Below, piece after piece: positions 7,958 to 16,936 of a stretch of DNA of 64,000 nt. The translations under genes and the position numbers were made by a program. Position 1 is the stretch's first letter; the number at the start of each line of letters is the position of its first letter. The stretch lies in assembly GCF_009299835.1 (NCBI RefSeq), contig NZ_VKCZ01000018.1, positions 114,930 through 178,929 on the forward strand, given 5' to 3'. The notes under the pieces are model-generated. The model did not search any database. It was given only the letters and a program-made list of their open reading frames with translations, and was not told the DNA's origin. The stretch is from Microlunatus speluncae (GTDB lineage: Bacteria; Actinomycetota; Actinomycetes; Propionibacteriales; Propionibacteriaceae).

Positions 7958-8758
7958 ATGACTCGTGCATTCGAATTGCTGCTCGCGGTAGCGCTGATTG
8001 CGCTTGGAACCATTGCAGTTGGGACGAGTCCAGCATACGCCTGCGAGACCTATGGTATTAATGCCGACACTGCGATTATCGAATGCATCGACAGTCTGCC
8101 GTCCGTACCAGAAGCAGATGAAGAAGAGGTAGAAGACAGCAGTCGTTCAGATGGCAATGATGACGAAACGTGGGCAGGCTGGGGTGAGGATCCCTGTGCG
8201 GGCATAGCGAACCTTGAGGCATATCGGGATTGCCTCGATTTGCCTAGGTCCAATGTTGTGCGTCTAGGCGGCGAAAGTAATGCGCCGTCCATGACGCCGG
8301 AACAAGCTGCGAAACATGTCATCGCGTGATTGAAATTTACCGCTGCTGAGCCGCAAATGGGGCCAAACCGTAGCCACCACGACCTCCCGTTCGATACGGC
8401 GGTGGGCTATCCAGTTTGGTTGTGGACTACCGGTGGTACGTCAAATGACTCTGTGACGCAGACTGTCGGACCCTTGACTGTTGGGATCTCAATCAGACTG
8501 GACAAGGTCGTCTGGAAGATGGGGGATGGTACGACCCAGAGGTGCGACTTGGGCACAAAGTGGAGGAAGGGCACCGCGGCAGGAACGGTGTCCCCAAGTT
8601 GCGGTCACGAATATCAGAAGCCCGGAAGCTATACGGTCGAGGCGACATCTCGGTGGACAATAGCCTGGACTGCCGGAGGTCAGTCGGGAACAATTCCTTA
8701 CAGCATCGCGACCGAACGGCCGTTCGAAGTTGGTGAAATCCATGTGCTTGTTCGCTAG
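7958..8758 (+). pseudogene. Exported PKD-like protein split by in-frame TGA
   Basis: One reading frame runs from the ATG at 7958 to the TAG at 8758, broken only by TGA at 8327-8329. The first part (123 residues) has a signal peptide ending near AYA-CETYG, then Cys-containing and acidic segments. The second part (8330 on) has YPVWLW, a PKD-like VVWKMGDGTT...CGHEYQKPGSYTV block and a WTAGGQSG motif. From memory, streptomycete relatives carry both halves in one chain with an Ala-Arg/Ser-Leu at the junction, so CGA to TGA is a simple explanation. Alternatives are readthrough, or restart at TTG 8330, which has no visible ribosome site. Confidence 0.7.
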
Positions 8759-8844
8759 GGGAATGGTGGCGATCGGCAGAGTTCGCGGTAGCCTTTCGCA
8801 GGATTCAAACCAATCGTCGTCTCACCAAGGAAAGCGAGAATCTG

Positions 8845-9345
8845 GTGCCTAGCCTACTTCGAATCCGGTTGACTGCGTCCTTCCTGGCAGTCGTCGCGGT
8901 GGTCGCCCTAGCTGGTTGCGCGAACGACAGCAAGCCCGAGGATCACGCCGAATTCGCCGAGAAGTGGGTAAACGCAGTCTCCCATATTGATGGGCAGGAT
9001 CTGAACTGCAGAATCGCGACGGACTGGTATTCATCTGAGAGAACTGGGGAGACATGTCAGAACGTCTTCGATGTCGTTCAGCAGCAGTACCTGAATGTCC
9101 AGTATTATTTTCGTCAGGAAGGTGGAGTGAGTAGCGCAACTTCCCTCTCGGGCGCAACCTTTGATTGCAAGCTTGATGAACGGGAGGGGACGGCCGAGCA
9201 GCGCGCAAGTACTGGTTTGAAGCTTCCTGTGAGCTGTCTCGACGGGGATGGCATGGGCCTGAAAGTGTACTTGGACAACTTTAGTGGCTCAGCTGACAAC
9301 TACGCGATCTATCAGGTTGAGGGCGATACCAAGTTCTGGAACTGA
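8845..9345 (+). CDS. Putative lipoprotein
   Basis: A 166-residue protein, GTG start, with signal peptide and lipobox VALAGC (lipid-modified Cys about residue 25). The mature domain has scattered cysteines (positions near NC, TC, DC, SC) that could form disulfides outside the membrane. Codon use and base composition are A/T-richer than the flanking chromosome. Family not recognised. It belongs by location to the envelope-protein group preceding the type IV secretion-like genes. Confidence 0.68.
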   Translation: MPSLLRIRLTASFLAVVAVVALAGCANDSKPEDHAEFAEKWVNAVSHIDGQDLNCRIATDWYSSERTGETCQNVFDVVQQQYLNVQYYFRQEGGVSSATSLSGATFDCKLDEREGTAEQRASTGLKLPVSCLDGDGMGLKVYLDNFSGSADNYAIYQVEGDTKFWN

Positions 9346-9835
9346 CGCTCACGCGCAGTGAATCGCTCTGATGGGCCCGAAGCGATAGCATGTCTGCGCG
9401 TTCCTACTTGGCTGTTCGCAGGCAACATTCAACGGCTCCTTCCGGCTGTCGGCTGACTCTGCTGGACGTCACACCTGGCCAGCGCCCACTTGTCAGCAGA
9501 TCACGAGGGCATGCCAGGGTTTGGGGTGCCAATCCGGGGGGCGATCGGGTTAGCATGCGGATGAGTTCCAGGTGATGCGGGCGGCGTGGATGTGGCCAGC
9601 CCGCAGGTAGGAGGGGCCGATGAGTCGTCTAGGTGCCGGAGTTGCCGGCTCGCTGGGTCGACCCATGGCGGCCCCCGTCATTCCATTCTCAGGAGTGCGC
9701 TCGTTGCCGCTCGTACAGGCCCAGATCGAGGTCGGGCGTCGTCTCGGGGGATTCGGAAGGAGGTTTCCGTCCTCGGGGTGAGGCGTAGACACGTAGGTTC
9801 CATGAAACCTATCGTGATCGGGAGAGGTGGGTGCG
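9346..9835. other. 490-bp stretch without a convincing gene
   Basis: Short open frames here lack ribosome sites, signal sequences or recognisable domains. Two TAGCAT boxes (9386-9391 and 9551-9556) could be -10 elements, the second perhaps for the operon that starts at 9836. Nothing else clear was seen. Confidence 0.5.
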
Positions 9836-10051
9836 ATGAGCGATCGTGACATCCAGCGGCTCCAGGCTGGCGAAGAACGTGAGTCGGTTGCCCGCCGGTT
9901 GCGTGCCCGGTTCGGCTTGTCCGACGGGCAGCGAAGTCAGGTGTCCGAATGGCTGGAGGACCGGGGCGGTATACCGATGGCGATCGGAGCCGCGGTACTC
10001 GGGGTGTTCCTGCTGATCAAGGTGGTCAGCAGCGTCATCGGCGGCAGCTAA
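9836..10051 (+). CDS. Small single-helix membrane protein
   Basis: A 71-residue protein. The charged N-terminal half (ERESVARRLRARFGL...) is followed by one transmembrane helix (IGAAVLGVFLLIKVVSSVI, about residues 48-67). Start at ATG 9836 because GGAGAGG lies 8 nt upstream. First gene of a tightly packed co-directional set running to 22853 that contains VirB6- and VirB4-like proteins, so it is probably a small structural subunit; family not recognised. Confidence 0.65.
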   Translation: MSDRDIQRLQAGEERESVARRLRARFGLSDGQRSQVSEWLEDRGGIPMAIGAAVLGVFLLIKVVSSVIGGS

Positions 10052-10069
10052 ACGAGAAGAGGAAAGACC

Positions 10070-10387
10070 ATGGACGGTGAAGTTGATCTGTCCGGTAACT
10101 GGGAAGCGTTCTGGCAGGCGGTCACTCGCAGCGCGGGATCTGGATTCACGACCGCGGCTGCCTGGCTAGGCATGTTGGTAATCATCGGTGCGCTGGTGGT
10201 GTTCTTCTGGCGTCGGACCCGGGGCCGATCGGAAGAGGGAACGAGTGGCTGGGTCATCTGGGCGGTTGTCTTCGGATCGATCCTCGCGGCTCCCGGATTT
10301 CTGATGCCGGCCATCCTGACCCTGATCGACGTTGTCGCGAACACCGGAATCGGACTCTGGCAGGCATCACAGGGCCAGGCAGGCTGA
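10070..10387 (+). CDS. Small two-helix membrane protein of secretion-like module
   Basis: A 105-residue protein with two hydrophobic helices (about residues 33-50 and 61-83) separated by a basic loop (WRRTRGRSEEG). A good AGAGGAAAG ribosome site precedes the ATG. Size and double-helix topology recall small inner-membrane T4SS subunits (VirB2/VirB3/PrgI-type), but no motif allows naming it. Confidence 0.65.
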   Translation: MDGEVDLSGNWEAFWQAVTRSAGSGFTTAAAWLGMLVIIGALVVFFWRRTRGRSEEGTSGWVIWAVVFGSILAAPGFLMPAILTLIDVVANTGIGLWQASQGQAG

Positions 10388-10404
10388 CCGAAAGGCCAGG
10401 CCCT

Positions 10405-10863
10405 GTGAACGAGCAGCCGTTGTACGCGTTGACGGACATGACTGGCCGGGAGGCGTCCAGCGCCCGGCAACAGACCATCGGCCCCGTCGACATGCCCTAT
10501 CGAGCCTTCATCGTTGGCTGTATCGCGTTCGTCTGCGGAATCGCTCCCACCTTGCTGCTCTGGATCCTCATCGGCCCGATCGCCCTCCTCTTGTTGGGCA
10601 TTTTGGTGGGTGGCGCGGTCTGGCTCTTCCACGGTGCGACACGACGTGGCCTGCAGATCCGGAACTACCAGATGCTGGTGAACCGCCGGACCGCTGTCCT
10701 GAACCAATTCATGCTGGGTGCGGTCACGGTCCACGTGCCGCACGACGACTGGACCCTCGTCCGTCCCGGCAGCCGGCCGAATCCCGACAAGCGCGTCCTC
10801 CCGGAGGACCAACCACTCAAGCCCGTCAGCACGGCCGCGCGCGTGGCCTCGATCTTCGACTGA
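10405..10863 (+). CDS. Small membrane protein of secretion-like module (PrgI/TcpE-like?)
   Basis: A 152-residue protein with GTG start. A soluble N-terminus (about 35 residues) precedes a helical hairpin (about residues 36-75), then a cytosolic-type tail with VNRRTAVLNQF and a Pro-rich end. PrgI/TcpE-like proteins of Gram-positive conjugation systems have this small hairpin organisation; similarity is topological only. Spacing to neighbours is 17 and 12 bp. Confidence 0.65.
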   Translation: MNEQPLYALTDMTGREASSARQQTIGPVDMPYRAFIVGCIAFVCGIAPTLLLWILIGPIALLLLGILVGGAVWLFHGATRRGLQIRNYQMLVNRRTAVLNQFMLGAVTVHVPHDDWTLVRPGSRPNPDKRVLPEDQPLKPVSTAARVASIFD

Positions 10864-10875
10864 AAAGGGATTCCG

Positions 10876-13740
10876 ATGCAGCCTGCGGGGGGACGGACGA
10901 TGGTGCGGCGGATATCCGGCGTGCTGTTCCTGGCCCTGGTAGCCCTTTTGTTGTCTGCTTCCCCGGCTGCGGCGGAGCCGACGGACGGCGCGCAGACCAG
11001 GGCGATCTGCGCGGCCACCGATGGGACTGCCGACTACCAGTACCTGCCGGTGGAGCGTTGGTCCGGCGCGACTCAGCAACTGCACGTGCGCTCGGCCGGC
11101 GGTTTCCCGACGGACTTCGCACCTCTTCAACGTCAGCTTCAGGGCAGCACCTTCGTCATCGGCGACTTCCTCTATTCGGTGACCACCAAGCTCGTGATGT
11201 GGTCGACCGAGTTCTGTCCTCTGCAATCGGTTGGCGCGACTATCGACTCGGCCGCTGCCCAGTTCGGCCGGTCCGTTCTCTCCTCGCCGCTACTGGCAGG
11301 CCTGGCTGTCATCGCGACCGCCGGGCTCCTGCTCCAGGGTCTCCGCCGGGAAGGATCCTGGCTGGCCAGGCTGGCCGTGAAGATGGTGATCGTCGGTGCT
11401 CTTGTGGTGATGGTCGTCGGCGCGACTAACAGCCGCACCGACGAGGCCGGGAGATTCATTCCGGGCGAGGGTTCCCCTGGCTGGTTCGCCACCACCATCG
11501 ATGAGGCAATCACCGAGATCGCGTCCGCGCCCGCTGCGGCATTGTCGACCCCGAACAGTGACGAGGGTGCGGGAATCGACACCGACCAGCTGAGTTGCGG
11601 CGCGTACATCAACGCCTTGCGACGAGGCTACAACGACTCCGCTCGGGATGACGGAACGCTGATCGATGCTAAGTCCGTACCGGCACAGACGATCTCCAAT
11701 CTTTGGCAGGTGTCCGGCTACCGCGCCTGGTCGGTTGGCCAGTTCGGTCGGGACAACTTGAATGGACAGAGTCGAGTTGCATGCCGGATGCTCGATCACA
11801 ATGCTGCTATCCCCGCTGGAATTGGTTCGTACACAATTGAGGGTCAGGGAGCGGAGAACAACCGGTCAGCAGCGACGCGCGCCGACGTGCTCTCGCGTGT
11901 GCCAGACCCGCGCATCGCAGTCTCTCAGGTCGGAGTGAATCCCAACGCCCCAGCCTGGCGACCACTGAATCGAGTGGAACAAGATAAGGCCTGGATCGCG
12001 TGGGCATCCTGCGTCCCGCAGGATGGGCTACTTTCAAACATCGATGCCACTGGTGGATGGCACACACCACGCGGCCAGGGTTGGTTAATTGCAGTCGAAG
12101 CCGCCCGCGTGGGGGCGGAAGAAGGGCGATCAGCAGCACTGAACTCCGCTTGCTATAACTTCTTCAATCGAAATGGTGACACAGTCGGCGACATCTTCGA
12201 CTGGGGCGACGGTGACGCGAAGCTGAAGGAGAACGCCGGCGAGATGCCGGCTTCCATCTACGACTTCATCTCGTCGCTTCACGGGTCCAATCTGGGGGCC
12301 AGCGGTTCGGCGGTGATCGGGTATCTGCTGTCGGCGATCGGAGTCGCGGCAGTGTTCGGGATGGCCGGCGCCATCATCATGATCATCAAGGCTATTGCCG
12401 CATTCATGCTGCTCTCGGTGATCTTCGTCGCGCTGCTCTGTTTGCTGCCGCGGACTGATAACAACCGTCTGATCAGGTTTATCAAGGGATATGTGGGCCT
12501 GTCCTTGGCGGCCGCCTTCGGCGTGTTCATTCTCAGTCTGATCACGCTCTTCACCAACGTGATCCTGAATGTGATCAAGGGATTCGTCGGCCAGAACACG
12601 GATATGGGGCTCATCCTCGGTGGCCTCGCACCGGTCATGGCGGCGGTTGCGTTGCACTTCGCCTTCCGTCAGGCCGGCGTCCCTTCACCGATGACGCTCA
12701 AGGGCGCGATGTCGTTCGGTGGCGCGATCGCCGGCGGAGCGGGACTCAATGCGATCCGTCAGGGCGGGCAGCAGATGCTGAGTAGCGCGAAGGACATGGT
12801 GAATCGTGGCCGCGAGCGACTTCCCGGCGCGGACGGCGACGCCTCGCGGGCAAGCCAGTTGGGCAAACGCAACGCCGACCTGAACACCGAGCAGCCGTTG
12901 CGGCCGAGAACGGCGGATAGCGGGCCGACCGGGCCGACCCCGGAAGACATCCTGAACGATCCGAATTCGACGCTGAGGCAACGGAGGGCGGCGGCGCGGC
13001 AGCGGATGGCCGACATCGACGGGCTTCGCGAGGACCAGAAGGCCTCCCGGCGGGAGGAGGCGCAGCAGGAGCGGGCGGCCCGCCAGGCTCGGATTTCCGG
13101 CGCGGTCGAGTCCACTCGGTCGCAGCGGATGATCGATCGCGGCAAGGAGGTCGGCAGCGCGGTGGCTGGGCTCGGGTCGGCGGCGGCCGGAGCGGTCGGC
13201 GCCGTGGGGGCCCGGATCGCTGGCGCGGCACCGGCCCCCGTTCGGCGGTTCGGCCGGTGGTCCGCTGACCAGGCGCGGGTGCAGGCCGGGGTCTGGGGGC
13301 ATCGCTTCCGGCAGGATCCGGGGCGTGCCATCGGCCGGGCGACGAAGACGATGGCGCTGGCCGGCGGCGCCCTGCTGCTGGGGGCACCGGCCGGTCTGGT
13401 CGGCGGGGCGGTGGCCGGCGTGGTCGTCGCGCGCCGGGCCAGCTCGGCGATCCAGCGGCGACGCCGCTCCCATGCGGGGGTACGGCAGCAGCAGCTCCGG
13501 GACTACCGATCCCGCGCCTACGCCAGGCAGCAGCTCGAAGCCGAGTTCAAGTCGTTCTCGGCCGGCGGAGCGTCCGGCGGGGTCAGGGGCGGAGCGCCGG
13601 CCGGGCCCGCCCGACGGGCTCGTTCGGCGCCAACGGGAGCGAGCGCGCCGGCGCGGGCAGAGACTGGATCTGGGACGTGGCCGGGGAACGAGTCGAGAGC
13701 GGAGCAGCTGTCGCGCTCCGGAGAACGGGGCCACTTGTGA
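10876..13740 (+). CDS. VirB6/TrbL-like polytopic membrane protein
   Basis: A 954-residue protein with cleavable signal (residues 1-34), an extracytoplasmic Cys-containing region, a TM pair (about 138-183), a second large outside domain (about 190-470) and a cluster of about five helices (about 475-610) rich in Gly/Ile/Leu. A long charged, partly coiled-coil C-terminus follows (about 640-900, with QRRAAARQRMADID and EEAQQERAARQAR) and contains another Ala/Gly-rich helix. This layout fits the channel-forming VirB6/TrbL component of type IV secretion systems. A second ATG at residue 9 (10900) is possible. The 11.6-12.2 kb part has A/T-richer codon use. Confidence 0.72.
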   Translation: MQPAGGRTMVRRISGVLFLALVALLLSASPAAAEPTDGAQTRAICAATDGTADYQYLPVERWSGATQQLHVRSAGGFPTDFAPLQRQLQGSTFVIGDFLYSVTTKLVMWSTEFCPLQSVGATIDSAAAQFGRSVLSSPLLAGLAVIATAGLLLQGLRREGSWLARLAVKMVIVGALVVMVVGATNSRTDEAGRFIPGEGSPGWFATTIDEAITEIASAPAAALSTPNSDEGAGIDTDQLSCGAYINALRRGYNDSARDDGTLIDAKSVPAQTISNLWQVSGYRAWSVGQFGRDNLNGQSRVACRMLDHNAAIPAGIGSYTIEGQGAENNRSAATRADVLSRVPDPRIAVSQVGVNPNAPAWRPLNRVEQDKAWIAWASCVPQDGLLSNIDATGGWHTPRGQGWLIAVEAARVGAEEGRSAALNSACYNFFNRNGDTVGDIFDWGDGDAKLKENAGEMPASIYDFISSLHGSNLGASGSAVIGYLLSAIGVAAVFGMAGAIIMIIKAIAAFMLLSVIFVALLCLLPRTDNNRLIRFIKGYVGLSLAAAFGVFILSLITLFTNVILNVIKGFVGQNTDMGLILGGLAPVMAAVALHFAFRQAGVPSPMTLKGAMSFGGAIAGGAGLNAIRQGGQQMLSSAKDMVNRGRERLPGADGDASRASQLGKRNADLNTEQPLRPRTADSGPTGPTPEDILNDPNSTLRQRRAAARQRMADIDGLREDQKASRREEAQQERAARQARISGAVESTRSQRMIDRGKEVGSAVAGLGSAAAGAVGAVGARIAGAAPAPVRRFGRWSADQARVQAGVWGHRFRQDPGRAIGRATKTMALAGGALLLGAPAGLVGGAVAGVVVARRASSAIQRRRRSHAGVRQQQLRDYRSRAYARQQLEAEFKSFSAGGASGGVRGGAPAGPARRARSAPTGASAPARAETGSGTWPGNESRAEQLSRSGERGHL

Positions 13741-13821
13741 GACGGATCGAGGAGGCCAGTCGCAACCGCGTCCACTGAGCGGAGGCCCGACCCGCGACCG
13801 TAGCGAAGGGAGGTGACCGGG

Positions 13822-16290
13822 ATGGCAGACAACGGCGAACCGGCCGGCGCGGCCGGACCATCGTCGGGTGGTCCCTCCCGGTCCTTGTCCTCGGCGAAAC
13901 GGCTGGTCTCCGGCAGCCGGTCGGACGGATCCCTGGGCGGTGACGTACGGGATGTCGCCGGCCACACCCGCGCCGGCGCCGAGCTGGGCGGCCGGATCGG
14001 TGGCGGGCAGGGCGCGGCGATCGGCGCGGTCATCGGCACCGGTGCCGGGGCCATCAAGAACCGGGGTTTCCGCCGTCGGGCGCTGATCGTGGCAATCGTG
14101 GTCGTTGCCCTCCCGGTGCTGCTGATCGCCAATCTCGGCATCACCGCCTCCCAGGTGGGCGGCGCCGTGGCGACGGACTCCAGCATGCGAGAGCAACTGT
14201 CCCGCGAAGCGGTCGAGGCCGAGGGGCTGACCGCGGCCGAGGTGCAGGACTACACGCTCGCCGCCGACGGATCCGGCACCACCTGGACCGTGCTCGCCGC
14301 GATCGATCGCGCCGCCGGCGGCTGGTCCGCGCCCGGCGATCCGCCGTACGGGATCGAGCTGGCGGCCTTCAACACGGCAGCCGCCAAGCTCGGCGTCGAG
14401 CGGCTCACCAAGGAGACCGCGAAGGACCGACGGCACGCCGGGGTCGCGCTCGGTCGGCTGTTCTCGGCGATGATGCTGGCCGGCCCGGGCACCGATCCGC
14501 AGCAGGTCGACGCCGGCGCCATGCAGGTGCCGGATCCGCTGGATCCGAATCGGTTCATCATCGGCATCAACAAGGACGATCCGGGCAGCGCCGGCGTCCA
14601 CGACCGGACCCGGAAGGCGTTCGAGCAGGTGTTGTCGCACCTGCCGATCGCGTCGGCCGACGACCAGGTGCGCACGTTCGACGCGGCCTTCCGTTGGGCG
14701 ATCGGCCAGAAACCCGAGCCGCAACTGGCGGCGGGCGCGTGCACGCCGGGCCAGATCGGGCAGATCGGATTGCCCGGCAACCTGCCCCGGGTGGACAGCT
14801 TCACCGACGTCCAGATCAAGAACGCCGCGACCACGATCGCGGTCGGCAAGGCACTGAAGCTGCCCGAGCTGGCCTGGCGGATCGCGCTGATGACCGCGCT
14901 GGTCGAGTCGCAGCTCGGTGCCGACGGCTCCACCGCCTCGCCGGACGGCAACCATGACGTCGGGGTGTTCCAGCAGCGGGCGCTGCTCGGCTGGTACGCC
15001 GACGGCCGCACCTACGAGGAGAACGTACGACTGCTGAACGACGTGCAGGTCGGCGCGAAGACGTTCTATCAGGGCCACAAGCTGACCGCGGAGAACGTCT
15101 CCGACGCCGAGAAGGCCGGGGTCGAGCCGGCCGGCCCGGTGGGCTATCACGTGCCGGGACTGCTCCAGATCGACAACTGGCAGACCAAACCGCCGGGTGA
15201 TGTCGCCCAGGACGTCCAGCGGTCGGCCTTCCCCGGCCGCTACGCCCAGCGGGAGTCCGAGGCGGTGGCCCTGATCAATGCCCTCGGTGAGGTCACGGGC
15301 AACCCGGCGGTCGCCTCCGATGAGTGCCAGAGCGGTGGCGGCGAGTTCGCAAACTGCCCGGCGACGGGCTGGCCGTCGGAGCGCGGCCTGAAGCCGGACG
15401 CGTTGCGGACCCTGCGCTGCACCAAGAAGCACTTCCCGATGATCACCACCATCGGCGGCTACTACTTCTCCAACTCGGGCGAGCACCCGCTCTATCGCGC
15501 GGTCGACATCATGATCCCTGACTACGAATCGGCCGAGGGCAAACGCCTGGGCACGGAAATCGCCGAGTGGGTGAAGGCGAACCAGCGGCCGCTCGGCGTC
15601 ATGTACGTCATCTGGCAGGAACAGATCTGGTCGGTGGAGCGGGCCGACGAGGGCTGGCGGCAGTGCGGCGGCGCGTCGGCCTCCTGCTACAGCGGCCCGG
15701 ACGACTCCGCGGCGCACCGGAACCACGTCCACGTCTCCGTGTACGGCAACAAGGGCGTCGTCGACACCGGCAGCGGCGACGGCAAGTGGGGCCTGCCCAC
15801 CGCCCAGAACTACTCCATCGGTCACGGAGTGTGCGTCGCGAGCAGCAACGAGTGTTGGGGCTATGAAGGCCACACCGGTCAGGACATGTCGACCAACGAA
15901 GGCTCGCCACTCCTCGCGGTCGCCGACGGCACGGTGTCCACGGCGAAGGTGATCTGCCCGAGCTACACGAACGAGCAGCGGCGCAGCAACCGGGGATGCT
16001 CGTACGGCCGCTTCGTCGTGATCGACCACGGCGGCGGAGTGCAGACCTACTATGCGCACCTGAACTCGTTCGGGCCCGGGATCCAGGAGGGCGTCCAGGT
16101 GCGCCGCGGCCAGGTGATCGGCACCGAGGGCGAGCAGGGCAACGCGCAGGGGGCGCACCTGCACTTCGAGGTCCGCCGCGGCGGCGCGGTGATGAACCCG
16201 ATCACCTATCTCGAGCAGCAGGGCGTGCCGATCCGGTGCTCCCCGCAGATGGTCAACAACGCGGGTCACGTGCCCCGGGGGGACTGCTGA
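13822..16290 (+). CDS. Membrane-anchored cell-wall hydrolase (ARB_07466-like + M23)
   Basis: An 822-residue protein. A Gly-rich cytosolic N-terminus is followed by one TM helix (about 87-107) and a lytic-transglycosylase/VirB1-like helical domain (about 290-470, with ALVESQLGADGS). Next comes an ARB_07466-type DD-peptidase-like domain (about 505-640, with HPLYRAVDIM and HRNHVHVS), and a C-terminal M23 peptidase (about 660-800) with zinc ligands in GHTGQDMS and AHLHFE. It would open peptidoglycan locally for assembly of the secretion apparatus. Start at ATG 13822 because GGGAGGTGA lies just upstream; the GTG at 13813 is part of that site. Confidence 0.8.
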   Translation: MADNGEPAGAAGPSSGGPSRSLSSAKRLVSGSRSDGSLGGDVRDVAGHTRAGAELGGRIGGGQGAAIGAVIGTGAGAIKNRGFRRRALIVAIVVVALPVLLIANLGITASQVGGAVATDSSMREQLSREAVEAEGLTAAEVQDYTLAADGSGTTWTVLAAIDRAAGGWSAPGDPPYGIELAAFNTAAAKLGVERLTKETAKDRRHAGVALGRLFSAMMLAGPGTDPQQVDAGAMQVPDPLDPNRFIIGINKDDPGSAGVHDRTRKAFEQVLSHLPIASADDQVRTFDAAFRWAIGQKPEPQLAAGACTPGQIGQIGLPGNLPRVDSFTDVQIKNAATTIAVGKALKLPELAWRIALMTALVESQLGADGSTASPDGNHDVGVFQQRALLGWYADGRTYEENVRLLNDVQVGAKTFYQGHKLTAENVSDAEKAGVEPAGPVGYHVPGLLQIDNWQTKPPGDVAQDVQRSAFPGRYAQRESEAVALINALGEVTGNPAVASDECQSGGGEFANCPATGWPSERGLKPDALRTLRCTKKHFPMITTIGGYYFSNSGEHPLYRAVDIMIPDYESAEGKRLGTEIAEWVKANQRPLGVMYVIWQEQIWSVERADEGWRQCGGASASCYSGPDDSAAHRNHVHVSVYGNKGVVDTGSGDGKWGLPTAQNYSIGHGVCVASSNECWGYEGHTGQDMSTNEGSPLLAVADGTVSTAKVICPSYTNEQRRSNRGCSYGRFVVIDHGGGVQTYYAHLNSFGPGIQEGVQVRRGQVIGTEGEQGNAQGAHLHFEVRRGGAVMNPITYLEQQGVPIRCSPQMVNNAGHVPRGDC

Positions 16291-16291
16291 C

Positions 16292-16930
16292 ATGGCTGCC
16301 GCACGGAGTTCCACCAGTCTGGTCGGGATCGCACTGGCCGTTGTGATCGTTGTGGCGGTTGTGGTGGGGATTTGGCGATCCGTTGCGGGAGGTGCGCCGG
16401 ACCAGCCGGTCGGCGCGCCGGTCCCGCCTGCCGTTTCGACGACCCCGCCGTACGAGCACCACGAGGACGACGGCGAGGGAGCCACGGAAACCCCGTCCGG
16501 CCCACCGCCCACCAACCAGCCCAGCTCCGGCACCGACGCCGGCGAGCACGGCAGTCTTCCCCCTGATCAGAAGGCGGTTGTGCTGAAACGGGCGGCCGCG
16601 TTCTGGAAGGCGTTCTCGGTCCGCGATCCGGCCGAACGAGACACGGCGCTGGCCGCCGTGGTGGTGCCGTATCTGGCCGATCGGATGTCGGTACGCTCCA
16701 CCTCGCGGATACCCGTGGTGACCCCCGTCCGGTCGGTGATCGTGGACGGTACCTTTTCTCAGGCCACGGTCGTATCCGAGGCAACTGGCAGCAGCTCGCG
16801 GAACAATTGGTGGTATGTGACGTTGGTATTCGATCCGGTACCGGAAACCTGGTCGGCGCAGGCCTATGAAGAGGCTTCGCCCGGCCTGATCGCCGCCGCC
16901 AAGGAAGCCATCAAGAAGGAAGGGAGGTGA
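16292..16930 (+). CDS. Bitopic membrane protein with extracytoplasmic domain
   Basis: A 212-residue protein with one N-terminal TM helix (about residues 9-28), a Pro/Thr/Glu-rich linker (about 35-85) and a C-terminal alpha/beta domain of about 110 residues (AFWKAFSVRDPAERDTAL...), reminiscent of NTF2-fold VirB8/TcpC-type domains. It starts 1 nt after the hydrolase stop. Precise family not recognised; probably a structural part of the same apparatus. Confidence 0.68.
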   Translation: MAAARSSTSLVGIALAVVIVVAVVVGIWRSVAGGAPDQPVGAPVPPAVSTTPPYEHHEDDGEGATETPSGPPPTNQPSSGTDAGEHGSLPPDQKAVVLKRAAAFWKAFSVRDPAERDTALAAVVVPYLADRMSVRSTSRIPVVTPVRSVIVDGTFSQATVVSEATGSSSRNNWWYVTLVFDPVPETWSAQAYEEASPGLIAAAKEAIKKEGR

Positions 16931-16936
16931 GGTGAG

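Noticed and set aside
9390..9849. Two short plus-strand open frames in the 9.35-9.84 kb gap
   Set aside because: No ribosome site, no signal or domain, composition like frame shadows; the second overlaps a better-supported gene start at 9836.
12685..16533. Very long open frame (1282 codons) on the minus strand opposite the VirB6-like and hydrolase genes
   Set aside because: Antisense shadow of high-GC coding sequence: no domain, very Arg/Gly/Ala/Pro-rich, no ribosome site, and the plus-strand genes carry clear domains.
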